A program made the position numbers and the translations under genes. Shown in pieces: positions 45,664-55,108 of a stretch of DNA of 64,000 nucleotides. The notes under the pieces were generated by a model, which had not been told where the DNA came from, made no database searches, and was given only the letters and a program-made list of their open reading frames with translations. Numbering within the stretch: position 1 is the stretch's first letter; each line of letters opens with the position of its first letter. The stretch spans positions 1,054,001 to 1,118,000 of the forward strand of contig NZ_FOAN01000001.1 in NCBI RefSeq assembly GCF_900109525.1. Direction: 5' to 3'. This DNA comes from Allobosea lupini. Its GTDB lineage: Bacteria; Pseudomonadota; Alphaproteobacteria; Rhizobiales; Beijerinckiaceae.

Positions 45664-46602
45664 ATGGCACAGCGTATTCTGGTGACCGGTGCAGCCGGCT
45701 ACATTGGCTGCATCCTGATACCCGATCTGCTTCGCGAGGGGCACCAGGTCATTGCGCTCGATACCTATAACCGCAACGACACCGTGCTGGCCCAGCTTTG
45801 TGCCGATCCCAATTTCGAGCCGGTGCGGGGCGACGCCCGCGACGAGTCCGTGATGAAGTCGCTGGTCGCGCGCGCCGACGTGGTGATTCCGCTCGCTGCA
45901 TTAGTTGGTGCACCGCTGTGCAAGCAGGATCCGATCGGCGCGGTGACGACCAATCTCGATGCCGTGCGCTTGGCCGTGAAGCTCCTCAGCCCAAGCCAGC
46001 GGATCGTCTATCCGACGACGAACTCGGGTTATGGGGTCGGCACCAAGGGCGAGATGTGCACCGAGGAGACGCCGCTCAACCCGATCTCGCTCTACGGGAC
46101 GACGAAGTGCGATGCGGAGAAGGCCGTTCTCGACAACGGCAACGGCATCACCTTGCGCCTCGCCACGGTGTTCGGCATGGCGCCGCGCATGCGCGTCGAT
46201 CTGCTCGTTAACGATTTCACCTATCGTGCGGTCACCGACCGTGCCGTCGTGATCTTCGAGGGTAATTTCAAGCGCAACTACATTCATGTGCGCGACGTCT
46301 CGAAGGCGTTTCGTCACATGCTGGCGAATTACGACAAGCTCAACAACAACGCTTTCAACGTCGGCCTGTCCGATGCGAACCTGTCGAAGCTGGAGCTCTG
46401 CGAGCGCATCAAGCGCTTCATCCCCGAGTTCTCCTATCTGGAATCGCCGATCGGTGAGGATCCGGACAAGCGCGACTACATTGTCTCGAACGCCAAGATC
46501 GAAGCTTCGGGCTGGAGCCCGGACCATTCGCTGGACGCCGGCATCCAGGAGCTGATCCGCGGCTATCGCATGATCCGGAACAGCAAATTCTCGAACGTCT
46601 GA
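45664..46602 (+). CDS. SDR sugar-nucleotide dehydrogenase/epimerase (possible GDP-heptose 4-dehydrogenase)
   Basis: This 312-residue extended SDR has the NAD motif G9-A-A-G-Y-I-G15, a NSGYG active-site strand with threonines in PTTNSGYG, and the catalytic Y144-G-T-T-K148. The RDVSKAFRHML segment and length are typical of nucleotide-sugar epimerases/dehydratases. It is upstream of hddA with 63 bases between, inside the heptose gene block, so a GDP-heptose is the likely substrate. Similar SDRs in Campylobacter heptose loci oxidise C4 of GDP-heptose. ATG 45664 opens directly on the Rossmann strand. Confidence 0.85.
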   Translation: MAQRILVTGAAGYIGCILIPDLLREGHQVIALDTYNRNDTVLAQLCADPNFEPVRGDARDESVMKSLVARADVVIPLAALVGAPLCKQDPIGAVTTNLDAVRLAVKLLSPSQRIVYPTTNSGYGVGTKGEMCTEETPLNPISLYGTTKCDAEKAVLDNGNGITLRLATVFGMAPRMRVDLLVNDFTYRAVTDRAVVIFEGNFKRNYIHVRDVSKAFRHMLANYDKLNNNAFNVGLSDANLSKLELCERIKRFIPEFSYLESPIGEDPDKRDYIVSNAKIEASGWSPDHSLDAGIQELIRGYRMIRNSKFSNV

Positions 46603-46665
46603 TCTCGGGGCCTCGGGACAAGGCGCCTCCCGCATGGAGGCGCGCCGCCGTGCCAGGAACGCACA

Positions 46666-47658
46666 ATGCTCATCACCTCGCGAACCCCATTGCGCGTCAG
46701 TTTCTTCGGCGGCGGCACCGACTATCCCGAGTACTTTTCCCGTTTTCCGGGCGCGGTCGTCGGTATGGCGATCAATAAGTATATCTATATCAGCGCGCTG
46801 CGTCTCGCGACCTTTATCGATTACAAGTATCGACTGAGCTACAGCCGCCTGGAAAATACAACCCGGATCGAGGATATTCAGCATCCGGTCATTCGCGAGG
46901 TGTTGAAGTACTATAAGGTCGACGAGGCACTCGATATGAGTGTGATTGCCGATCTTCCGGCCAGCAGCGGCCTCGGAAGCTCGTCGGCCTTCACGGTCGG
47001 CTTGATCAATCTGGTCAAGGCACTGAAGGCCGAGCAGATGACCCGGCTCGATCTGGGGCTTGCCGCCATCCACGCCGAGCGCGAGCTGCTCAGCGACAGC
47101 GTCGGTGTCCAGGACCAGCTGCATGCGGCCTTCGGCGGGCTCAACCGCTTCGATTTCGTCGATGGCCGGATTCGCATATCGCCCGTCCAGATGCATTCCG
47201 ACAGTCAGAACATGCTGCTGTCCTCCCTCGTCCTGATCTATACGGGCATCCAGCGTTCGGCCTCGGCCACGGTGAAGGAGCAGATCGAGGCGACGCGCGA
47301 GCGCAAGGTCGACCGCGAGCTCGGTGAGCTTCTGGCGTTGACAACGCAGGCGGTCGAGGTGCTCGAAGGCTCCGATCCGGAGCGGATGCTCGCGACGTTC
47401 GGCGCCATGATGCACGAGGGCTGGATGATCAAGCGCAGCCTTTCGACCAAGGTTTCGACGCCCGAGATCAACGAACTCTATGATGCCGCGATCGAGGCCG
47501 GAGCCTATGGCGGCAAGCTCTGCGGAGCGGGCGGGGGTGGCTTCCTGCTGATGGTCATTCCGCCCGAGCGCAGGGCCGCGTTCAACGAGAGAATGCAGAA
47601 GGCGTTCCTGATCCCGATCGACATGGACAGGCAGGGTTCGGCGATCCTGCAAAACTGA
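46666..47658 (+). CDS. hddA: D-glycero-alpha-D-manno-heptose 7-phosphate kinase (GHMP family)
   Basis: HddA phosphorylates heptose 7-phosphate at C1 (alpha) in the GDP-heptose pathway. The 330-residue protein has the GHMP N-terminal segment TPLRVSFFGGGTDYPEYF, the ATP loop D96-LPASSGLGSSSAF and the C-terminal CGAGGGGFLLMV motif. Length and the FFGGGTDY form match HddA and related sugar kinases rather than galactokinase. It follows the SDR gene on the same strand. Together with gmhA, gmhB and hddC (minus strand) it completes the set. Confidence 0.92.
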   Translation: MLITSRTPLRVSFFGGGTDYPEYFSRFPGAVVGMAINKYIYISALRLATFIDYKYRLSYSRLENTTRIEDIQHPVIREVLKYYKVDEALDMSVIADLPASSGLGSSSAFTVGLINLVKALKAEQMTRLDLGLAAIHAERELLSDSVGVQDQLHAAFGGLNRFDFVDGRIRISPVQMHSDSQNMLLSSLVLIYTGIQRSASATVKEQIEATRERKVDRELGELLALTTQAVEVLEGSDPERMLATFGAMMHEGWMIKRSLSTKVSTPEINELYDAAIEAGAYGGKLCGAGGGGFLLMVIPPERRAAFNERMQKAFLIPIDMDRQGSAILQN

Positions 47659-47856
47659 CCGCCCCCCGCCGGGCCACGCCGTGTATGGCGGCCGCGGCGA
47701 GTTTGGCCGGCACTCATCCTTCGGCCGCCGGGCTTGCATTGTCGCGAGAGGCGCGTCACAAGGCCCGGCGTCCGGAATGGGGCTGCCGGCGCCGTCCGAT
47801 GTCACTCAGCCTGTCCGGGCATATCTGCCCAATGCTGTAAAAGTGAAGCGAGCGGA

Positions 47857-50800
47857 ATGACAAGGCGCGAGACAGTCGAGGTTGGTCAGGCGATCACGCC
47901 AGCGTTCCAGACGCTGCCAGGGCGTGGTCAGCGCGTGCTCATCGTCGAAAGCGACCTGTACGACACCGTCGGCGGTGGTCAGTCGGCCTACCGCAAGCTG
48001 ATCCAGCAGCGTCCGGACAACACATACTTCTATTTTCTCAGACGTGAGCCCGCCGATGCGCCACGCCCGGCCAATGCCATCGGGATACGCTACGAGCAGT
48101 TCCATACGGGTGATATGAAACTGCTGCCGTCGGAAGTTCAGCACTTCTACTGGAGCTATCTCAACGCGTGGCATTACGCGTCCTCGGTCCAGCGCAGCCT
48201 GGGCAACACAGCCTTCGATGTCGTCGACACGCCTGACTACGACACGGTCGGTCTGTTCATCAGCGGGGCGCTGGAGGCGCAGGGCATTCGCGTCGGGGTC
48301 CATGCCCTGGCTTTGCACGGAACGATCTCGAGCGCTTTGTCCGACATCTGGCCGCACGGCTCCATTCCGAGCCGCAAGCAGGCCGAGTTGCGGGCGAGGG
48401 AGCATCTCCAGTTCCGCAGTGCCGATGTCCGCTACGCGCTGAGCGAGGCTTACGCAGAGGAATGGCACGCCCGGTCCGGCATCGCATCGCGCCTGATCGA
48501 TCCGCTTCATATCACGGGCGGGCTGGCGCCGGTCATGGCTCCGCGCAATGGTAGGCGGCCGGACGTCGCATTCATCGGCCGCCGCGAGCGCCGCAAGGGG
48601 CCGGATCTCTTCGCTGACATCGTCTGGTGCCTGGATCCGGCATCGTTCAACAAGGCGATGGTGATCGGATCGGAGTCGACCGGCGGCAGCGGCATCGGCT
48701 CGCAGCCGACGCTCGACATGATGAAGCGGCTGCGCCAGATCGATCTCGACTACGAACAGCACAGAACTCCGGCCGATTTGACGCAGTTGTTCCTCGATCG
48801 AAGTGTCGTGGTGCTGCCGTCCCGCTACGACCAATTCAACCTGGTCGCGCTGGAAGCCCTGCGTCTCGGCTGCCCGACATTCGTTTCAGGTCGCGCGGGT
48901 GCTGCCCAGTGGCTCGGCAAGCACCATCCGGCCCTCTCCGAACTGGTGATCGACATCGATTGCAGCCGTTCCGCGGCGGCGCGCATTCGCGCGGGCCTGG
49001 ACGACTACGACGGCTTGCGCGAGCGGGTCGTCGCCTCTCTCAGCAAGGCTCCGTCGAAAGTCGACACCGCCGATCTTGCCGCAATGTATGAGCCGTTCGG
49101 CCCACGCGATCAGTCCGCGATCCAGAGTGTCGCCGAAATCCGTCATCGCTTCGACAGCTTCAACAAACCGCGCCGGCCCAACGAGAACGGGGTCGTCTAT
49201 CGGACGAAGCGCGCAGTGGGCCGAAATCTGTCGCCCGGTGCCAAGGCGAGCTTGCGCCAGGTCAAGGCCCAGTTGCGGACCGTCAAGGGTGCGCTGCGGG
49301 AGGCCCGGCAGTGGCGGCCATCATTGCGGCCCGTGTACAAGGTCTTGAGCAACAACCTGGTCAAGCATCGTGGTCTCGAGCAGTCGAGCGTCGCGCAGAT
49401 CCGGTCGGCGGCGGCCGTCGAAGCGACACGCGCCCAGTTGCTGACGCTTCCCGAGCGATCCCGGAAGGAAGTCACGCACAAGCTCGAACGGGTCTCGGCC
49501 GAGCTCGGCCATATCCGTGTCGCGCGCGTCCAGGTCTTCCGCGACATGGCCCGTCTGGAGCGCAAGCGCGACAACGACGTCATCGCCGCGACCTACTGTT
49601 TGCGCGCCATGCGCTGGATGGGGGGCGACAAGTTCGGTGATCTGGACTTCGTGACCGGAGCGCTGCGCAGCGCCGGCTATCTGCGCGAGGCCGAAGCTGC
49701 CGAGGCGATGTTCGCGCCCGGAGACGACGTCTTCGAGCGTTCGCGCGCGCTGCTGGACGAGCAATACCGCCGCAATCTCTCCAAGCCGGATCTGCCGCTG
49801 GCCATTCTCGACGACCTCCGGCCGGCTGACGGCGCCCCGCGCGTTTCGGTCATCGTCTCGCTCTATAATGCGGAGACCAAGCTACGGACGCTGCTGGACA
49901 ATATCGCGGCCCAGTCCTACGCCCGGGAGGGCCGCGTCGAGGTCGTGCTGGTCGACAGCAACTCGCCGACGCGGGAATACGACGTCTTCAAGGCCTATGC
50001 GGCTCAGAGCGCGCTCCCGATCGTCTTCGCCCGCTCGGCCGCGCGCGAGACCATCCAGGCCGCCTGGAACCGCGGCATCAAGCTTGCGCGTGCTCCCTAT
50101 CTCACCTTCCTCGGTGCCGACGAGGGCATGCATCCGGATTGCCTTGCCGAATTGGCCAAGGCGCTGGATGCCAATCCGCAAGTCGACTGGGCCATGGCGG
50201 ATTCGATCGTGACCGAAGTCGACAAGGCCGGCGTCTTCGACCATGACGTGATGGTCTATGATCGGACGGGCTACAATCCCGGCCTGGTCAGGCTCGAGAC
50301 CTGCTATCTCAGCTGGGTCGCGGGGCTCTATCGCAAGAGCATCCACGACCGCTTCGGCTATTACGACGAGAATTTCCGGGCTGCCGGCGACACCGAGTTC
50401 AAGGGCCGGCTGCTGACCCATATCAAGACGCTGCACGTGCCGAAGCGTCTCGGGGTCTTCAACAACTATCCGGAGGAGCGGACCACGCAGAACCCGCGCG
50501 CCGAGATCGAGGATCTCCGCGCCTGGTACCTGCACCGCACGGAGGCGGGCGTCGCCTATAGCTACGACGCCCATCCGGTGGCGGAAGCCGTGGAGCTTTT
50601 TCGCCAGTCCCTGAGCTATCGCAAATCGTTCTGCGGGCATTACAGCACCGATTTCGATCTCGCCTCCGCGACGGCCGCCTATCTGCAGCGGCGCGGCGAG
50701 ACCCCGGATTTCGCCCGCGCGGCGCAGCATGCCAGCGGCCGCCTGCTCTCCGCCGTGGAGAGAATGGATGCTCTCGACCTGCAACTGCGCCGGCGCGTTC

Positions 50801-50946
50801 GCCAGTGGGGCACGCTACGTACTCTGCTCGACGCTAAGGGCTGGCAAAGCGAAGACCGTGCCGCGCTTGGCCTCGCTCAGACCCCGCACTACGACATCTT
50901 CAATGACAACCGCCACGAGCAGCATTGGTGGTCCTGGAGCACTTGA
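47857..50946 (+). CDS. Two-domain glycosyltransferase (GT4-like plus GT2)
   Basis: This 1029-residue protein joins two glycosyltransferases. The N-terminal GT4-like part (about 20-400) has VLIVESDLYDTVGGGQSAYRKL and PDVAFIGRRERRKGPDLFAD; its EX7E motif reads D-Q-F-N-L-V-A-L-E, with Asp for the first Glu. A basic helical linker (about 430-655) follows. The C-terminal GT2 domain starts at about residue 662 (VSVIVSLYNAETKL), with VVLVDSNSPT, the DxD-like FLGADEGMHPD and the acceptor segment RAAGDTEFKGR. ATG 47857 follows AGCGGA. Such fusions often build a disaccharide or polymer repeat; the sugars are unknown. Confidence 0.87.
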   Translation: MTRRETVEVGQAITPAFQTLPGRGQRVLIVESDLYDTVGGGQSAYRKLIQQRPDNTYFYFLRREPADAPRPANAIGIRYEQFHTGDMKLLPSEVQHFYWSYLNAWHYASSVQRSLGNTAFDVVDTPDYDTVGLFISGALEAQGIRVGVHALALHGTISSALSDIWPHGSIPSRKQAELRAREHLQFRSADVRYALSEAYAEEWHARSGIASRLIDPLHITGGLAPVMAPRNGRRPDVAFIGRRERRKGPDLFADIVWCLDPASFNKAMVIGSESTGGSGIGSQPTLDMMKRLRQIDLDYEQHRTPADLTQLFLDRSVVVLPSRYDQFNLVALEALRLGCPTFVSGRAGAAQWLGKHHPALSELVIDIDCSRSAAARIRAGLDDYDGLRERVVASLSKAPSKVDTADLAAMYEPFGPRDQSAIQSVAEIRHRFDSFNKPRRPNENGVVYRTKRAVGRNLSPGAKASLRQVKAQLRTVKGALREARQWRPSLRPVYKVLSNNLVKHRGLEQSSVAQIRSAAAVEATRAQLLTLPERSRKEVTHKLERVSAELGHIRVARVQVFRDMARLERKRDNDVIAATYCLRAMRWMGGDKFGDLDFVTGALRSAGYLREAEAAEAMFAPGDDVFERSRALLDEQYRRNLSKPDLPLAILDDLRPADGAPRVSVIVSLYNAETKLRTLLDNIAAQSYAREGRVEVVLVDSNSPTREYDVFKAYAAQSALPIVFARSAARETIQAAWNRGIKLARAPYLTFLGADEGMHPDCLAELAKALDANPQVDWAMADSIVTEVDKAGVFDHDVMVYDRTGYNPGLVRLETCYLSWVAGLYRKSIHDRFGYYDENFRAAGDTEFKGRLLTHIKTLHVPKRLGVFNNYPEERTTQNPRAEIEDLRAWYLHRTEAGVAYSYDAHPVAEAVELFRQSLSYRKSFCGHYSTDFDLASATAAYLQRRGETPDFARAAQHASGRLLSAVERMDALDLQLRRRVRQWGTLRTLLDAKGWQSEDRAALGLAQTPHYDIFNDNRHEQHWWSWST

Positions 50947-51004
50947 TTCCGCCCGAAGACGGAGCGGAAAGTTATGAATCGCATGAATGGATGAAGCTAG
51001 ACCG

Positions 51005-52261
51005 ATGACGAAACTAGGAATCGCCTGCCGCAGCTGTGGGTCGACCGATGTCGAGATGTTTCTGGATCTTGGTGACCAGCCGCATTGCAATCGCCTGATT
51101 CCGCCGGCGCTCGCCGGCCAGCGCGAGCCCTATTATCCGCTTCGGGTCGGCTTCTGCCGGGCCTGCACCCTTGTTCAGATCGACCATACGATCCCCAAGG
51201 AGAGCATGTTCACCGACTATCCTTATGTCTCCGGCACGACCAAGACGCTGGTGGCGCATTTCAAGGAGACGGCTGAGCGGCTGACCGCGACCTATGGGCT
51301 GAAGCCCGGCGAACTGGTCGTCGACATCGGCTCCAATGATGGTTCCTGGCTGGCCCAATACCAGCCGCTGGGGCTGCGCGTGCTCGGCATCGACCCGGCG
51401 GCCAATGTCGTCGAGCTGGCGCTGAAGCGCGGCGTGCCGACCTGGGCCCGGTTCTTCAACGAGACCACGGCCGAGGAGATCGTGGCGAAGGAAGGCAAGG
51501 CGTCGCTCGTCACCGCCGCCGGCGTGTTCTTCCATCTCGAGGAGCTGCACAGCGTCATCAAGGGCGTGAAGAAGCTTCTCACCGACGATGGCGTCTTCGT
51601 CGTGCAGGCGATCTATCTCGGCGGCATGCTCGAGAACCTTGCCTTCGATCAGGTCTATCACGAGCATCTCGTCTATTACACGCTGCGATCCATCGAGGCG
51701 CTCTTCGCCCAGCACGGGCTCGAAGTCTTCGAGGCGGGCGTCGTCGACATCCATGGCGGCTCGCTGGAGATCCATGTCGCGCCGAAGGGCAAGCGCCCGG
51801 TCGGCAAGTCGGTCATCGCCATGCGCGAAGACGAGGCGGCCAAGAAGTTCGGCGAGTTCGAGACCTACGAGGCCTTCGCGAACAATGTCTGGAAGCTGCG
51901 CGACGAACTCGTCGCCCTGCTCAAGCGCTACAAGGGCGAAGGCAAGAGCGTCTACGCCTATGGTGCGCCGGCCAAAGGCGCGACCCTGGTCAACAGCTTC
52001 GGTATCGGCCCCGAGCTCGTGCAGCAGGCGACCGAGAAGAACCCGATGAAGGTCGGCTACATGATGCCGGGATCGCGCATCCCGATCATCGCCGAGGGCG
52101 AGAAGCGGCCGGATGCCTATCTGGTGCTCGCCTGGAACTTCCTGTCGGAGTTCATCGCCAAGGAGCAGGCCTATTTCGCAGATGGCGGCGAGTTCATCGT
52201 CCCCGTGCCGAAGCTGCAGGTGATCGGCAAAGACGCTCTGAAAGACCAAGCGGCGTCATGA
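51005..52261 (+). CDS. Sugar C-methyltransferase (EvaC/NovU/TylCIII type)
   Basis: This 418-residue protein has all three parts of nucleotide-sugar C-methyltransferases: an N-terminal zinc site (C8, C11, C51, C54), a SAM-binding core (D107-I-G-S-N-D-G in VVDIGSNDGSWL, and DQVYHEHLVYYTLRS) and a C-terminal domain with VYAYGAPAKGATLVNSFG and AWNFLSEFIAKE. Family members add a methyl to the carbon next to a keto group of a nucleotide sugar, producing branched sugars. Its stop overlaps the start of the next SDR as ATGA. Followed by two SDRs, it suggests a branched sugar is made here. Confidence 0.9.
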   Translation: MTKLGIACRSCGSTDVEMFLDLGDQPHCNRLIPPALAGQREPYYPLRVGFCRACTLVQIDHTIPKESMFTDYPYVSGTTKTLVAHFKETAERLTATYGLKPGELVVDIGSNDGSWLAQYQPLGLRVLGIDPAANVVELALKRGVPTWARFFNETTAEEIVAKEGKASLVTAAGVFFHLEELHSVIKGVKKLLTDDGVFVVQAIYLGGMLENLAFDQVYHEHLVYYTLRSIEALFAQHGLEVFEAGVVDIHGGSLEIHVAPKGKRPVGKSVIAMREDEAAKKFGEFETYEAFANNVWKLRDELVALLKRYKGEGKSVYAYGAPAKGATLVNSFGIGPELVQQATEKNPMKVGYMMPGSRIPIIAEGEKRPDAYLVLAWNFLSEFIAKEQAYFADGGEFIVPVPKLQVIGKDALKDQAAS

Positions 52262-53214
52262 GCACCCTGCCCGCCGCCGTCGTGCTGTTCGGCGCGAGCG
52301 GCTTCGTCGGCCGCCATATCGCTCAGGCGCTCGCTGGCCGCGTCGAGACGCTGATCGGAGTGACCGGGCAATCGCGCTCGGTTCCCGGCTGCAGCCGCGT
52401 CGTCCCGCTTGCGGAGCTGTCCTCGCTGCCGGAACTGCCAGCCGACACGGCGGTGATCCATGTCGGCGCGTTTCGCTACGATTCGAGCCGTTTCGACCTG
52501 GCTCAGAGCGACATCGTCCTGAACAATGTCGACCTGAATACGCGCGTCTACCATTTCTGCGCAGAGCGGAAGATCCGTGAAGTTCGCCTCGCCAGCTCGG
52601 TCGCCGTCTACGAGGCCGGCTTGCCGGTCATGGACGATGCGGTTCCCGTCGACCTGAATGCCGCGCCCAATGCCAACGAGGCGTTCTACGCCTGGTCGAA
52701 ACGCTGGGCCGAGATTCTCGCGGGCCTCTATGCGCAGCGCTTCGGCGTCAACAGCGTCGTCTTCCGTCTCTCGAATCCCTATGGCGCCTATGACAGCGTG
52801 ACGCTGACCAAGGCCCATGTCGCGCCGGCCTTCGTGATGAAGGCGCTGAACGACGATCCGGTCTTCGCGATCAAGGGCGATCCCATGGTCGAGCGGGACT
52901 TCACCTATGTCGGCGACGTCGCCGAGGCGTTCGTGCGGTCCCTGGCCTGGCGCGGGCGCAACGAAACCTACAATCTCTGCACCGGCGCCACGACGACGCT
53001 GCAGACGCTGGCCGAGACAGTGCTGAGGGTCGCGGGCTCCACGAAGCCGATCGAGGCCGGCGCACCGGGCGCCTTCGGTCCTGCCAAGCGGATCTCGACA
53101 TCCCAGCGTGTCCGGGAAGCCCTCGGGCTGGAATTCACCACCCTCGAGGCGGGCATGAAGCCGACCGTGGAATGGTATCGCGAGGAGTGGCTGCGCCATG
53201 GCTTCAAGTCCTAG
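52258..53214 (+). CDS. SDR nucleotide-sugar reductase/epimerase
   Basis: This 318-residue extended SDR has G12-A-S-G-F-V-G18 in VVLFGASGFVGRHIA, the catalytic Y144-A-W-S-K148 and a serine-rich LASSVAVYE active-site strand. Members of this group act as 4-ketoreductases or epimerases on nucleotide sugars. It is coupled to the C-methyltransferase (ATGA overlap at 52258) and overlaps the next SDR by 17 bases, so it probably reduces or epimerises the keto-sugar after C-methylation. Exact product is inferred only. Confidence 0.87.
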   Translation: MSTLPAAVVLFGASGFVGRHIAQALAGRVETLIGVTGQSRSVPGCSRVVPLAELSSLPELPADTAVIHVGAFRYDSSRFDLAQSDIVLNNVDLNTRVYHFCAERKIREVRLASSVAVYEAGLPVMDDAVPVDLNAAPNANEAFYAWSKRWAEILAGLYAQRFGVNSVVFRLSNPYGAYDSVTLTKAHVAPAFVMKALNDDPVFAIKGDPMVERDFTYVGDVAEAFVRSLAWRGRNETYNLCTGATTTLQTLAETVLRVAGSTKPIEAGAPGAFGPAKRISTSQRVREALGLEFTTLEAGMKPTVEWYREEWLRHGFKS

Positions 53215-54133
53215 GGATGATCTCACCATCATTCTCGGCAGCGACGGCTTCCTCGGTCGCAATTTCGCGCGCTACATGGGCGAGCGTGGCCTGCCCTTTC
53301 ACGCGATCGGCCGAGATGCCGGCGATTTGAGCGACCCAGCCGTTTCGCAGCGTGTTTTCGCCGAAGCGCCGAAGGCCGCCCGGATTCTCCATCTGGTCAC
53401 GCGCCAGCGCACCGGGCAGATTCAATACGGCATCCAGGGCGAGCTGATCGCGATCAACGCCCGCATCCATCTGAACGTCCTCGAGGCCTGGCGGCTGCAC
53501 CAGCCCCAGGCCAAGCTGATCTCGACCGGCAGCTCCTGCGCGTTTCCGGAAAGCGACAAGCCGATCGTCGAAGGCGAGTTCCAGTCGGGGCCGATGCATC
53601 CCAGCGTGCGCGGCTATGGCCTGGCCAAGCAGCTTCTGGCCGTCGGCAGCGAAACCTACGCCTCGCAATACGGCCTTCGCTATCTCCATCTGTTCCTGGC
53701 CACGGTCTATGGCCCGCAGGATCACAAGGCGCCCGAACGGACGCATTTCATGACGGGCATGATCGACCGGGCCGTGAAGGAGATGCGCGGCGGCGCGACG
53801 GCGTTCACGGTCTGGGGCGAGCCCGACACGGTACGCGACCTGCTTTATGTCGACGACCAGATCGAGGCGATCTTCGCCGCCGATGCGACGTTCGACAATC
53901 AGATGCTGAACTGCTCGTCGAACGCCCCCGTGACGATCGACCAGTCGGCCCGGGCGGTGGTCGAGGCGCTTGGCTGGCAGGCTGAGATCACCTATCCGCC
54001 AGGAACCTTCAAGGGCGCGTCCTACAAGACGCTGGATGCCGGCCTGTTCCTCGGCAAGACCGGCTGGAAGCCCAAGACCTCGCTCGTCGAAGGCGTGCGC
54101 AAGGTGCTCGCCAGCGACTACGGGCTCGGCTAG
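53198..54133 (+). CDS. SDR nucleotide-sugar epimerase/reductase (GDP-fucose synthase-like)
   Basis: The 311-residue protein has the Rossmann motif G14-S-D-G-F-L-G20, the SSCAFPE strand and the catalytic Y140-G-L-A-K144 of GDP-L-fucose-synthase-like SDRs; SCAFPESDKPIVEGEF and HPSVRGYGLAKQLL strongly recall that family. Such enzymes epimerise and reduce 4-keto GDP-sugars. The gene overlaps the preceding SDR by 17 bases in another frame, implying a single transcript with the C-methyltransferase. A GDP-heptose-derived keto-sugar is a plausible substrate. It is followed by a 165-base spacer before the exporter genes. Confidence 0.87.
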   Translation: MASSPRDDLTIILGSDGFLGRNFARYMGERGLPFHAIGRDAGDLSDPAVSQRVFAEAPKAARILHLVTRQRTGQIQYGIQGELIAINARIHLNVLEAWRLHQPQAKLISTGSSCAFPESDKPIVEGEFQSGPMHPSVRGYGLAKQLLAVGSETYASQYGLRYLHLFLATVYGPQDHKAPERTHFMTGMIDRAVKEMRGGATAFTVWGEPDTVRDLLYVDDQIEAIFAADATFDNQMLNCSSNAPVTIDQSARAVVEALGWQAEITYPPGTFKGASYKTLDAGLFLGKTGWKPKTSLVEGVRKVLASDYGLG

Positions 54134-54298
54134 AGACACGCCCGCGTACCGCAGCTGCCCGCTCTGGACAGACTCGGCCGTTCCATGCTTGAAGGCCGGC
54201 ATATCGAGCGAACTGGACGAGGCTTCGGGCTCCGGGACATGGAGGGCTCGCCTTAAGCGGCCGACGGACGGCCGAGACGAACACTGGCTCATGATGTG

Positions 54299-55105
54299 AT
54301 GGAACGGCGCAGCTACCCGACGCTCAACGCTTTGGCTCTCGCGGATCTCGCGGCGTCCCTGCGCTCGACATCCTTCTGGATGACCCTGGCGTGGAGCGAC
54401 ATCCTCCAGCGCTATCGCGGTTCGCTGATCGGGCCGTTCTGGCTGACGATCAGCTCCGGCGTGTTCATCTTCGGGCTCGGTCCGCTCTACGCGTCACTGT
54501 TCAACCTCGAAATAAAGAAATACCTGCCTTTCATGGCGGTAGGCTTGCTGATCTGGGGCTTCCTGACGGGCGTCATCAACGAATCCTGCCGCGCGATGCT
54601 CGACAACGCTTCGGTGATGAAGCAGGTCAAGCTGCCTCGAACCTTGTTCATTTTCCAGATCGTTGCGCGAAATTTCATTATTTTCCTGCATACGCTACCT
54701 GTTTACATTATTGTATTCTGGTATTGCGATCTGCACCTAAGCGCCAATATGCTGCTGGTCTTCCCCGGCGCGATCCTGTTGCTCCTCAACATGTTCTGGA
54801 TAGCGCTTTTCCTGTCGATCGTTTGCGCGCGGTTTCGCGACGTCACGCAGATTGTCGGGAGCATCATCCAGCTCAGCTTCTTCGTGACGCCGATCATCTG
54901 GAATCCTGCGACCCAGCATGCGCCGTCCTGGGTGGTCGACCTGAACCCGTTCTACGCATTGATCCAGCTGCTGCGGGCGCCGTTGCTGTCCGAGCTGATC
55001 AGCTGGAAGGTCGCCGCGATGGCGCTGCTGTGCCTGGTCGTGGGAGGGGCGGCGACTACCTGGCTGTTCGTGCGTGCGCGTAAGCAGATTGTCTACTGGA
55101 TCTGA
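54299..55105 (+). CDS. wzm: Polysaccharide ABC transporter permease (Wzm-like)
   Basis: This 268-residue ABC-2 type permease has an amphipathic N-terminal segment (DLAASLRSTSFWMTLAWSDILQRYRGSLIGPFWLTI) typical of Wzm/KpsM proteins and six membrane helices. With the following ATPase it should carry undecaprenyl-linked glycan across the inner membrane. ATG 54299 is preferred to the overlapping GTG 54296. The stretch near 54640-54760 is A/T-rich compared with its neighbours, suggesting acquisition. The wzt start lies 3 bases after its stop. Confidence 0.88.
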   Translation: MERRSYPTLNALALADLAASLRSTSFWMTLAWSDILQRYRGSLIGPFWLTISSGVFIFGLGPLYASLFNLEIKKYLPFMAVGLLIWGFLTGVINESCRAMLDNASVMKQVKLPRTLFIFQIVARNFIIFLHTLPVYIIVFWYCDLHLSANMLLVFPGAILLLLNMFWIALFLSIVCARFRDVTQIVGSIIQLSFFVTPIIWNPATQHAPSWVVDLNPFYALIQLLRAPLLSELISWKVAAMALLCLVVGGAATTWLFVRARKQIVYWI

Positions 55106-55108
55106 CCA

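Noticed and set aside
45901..47805. Open frame of 634 codons on the minus strand
   Set aside because: Antisense to the SDR and hddA genes, whose motifs are complete; no ribosome site or domain.
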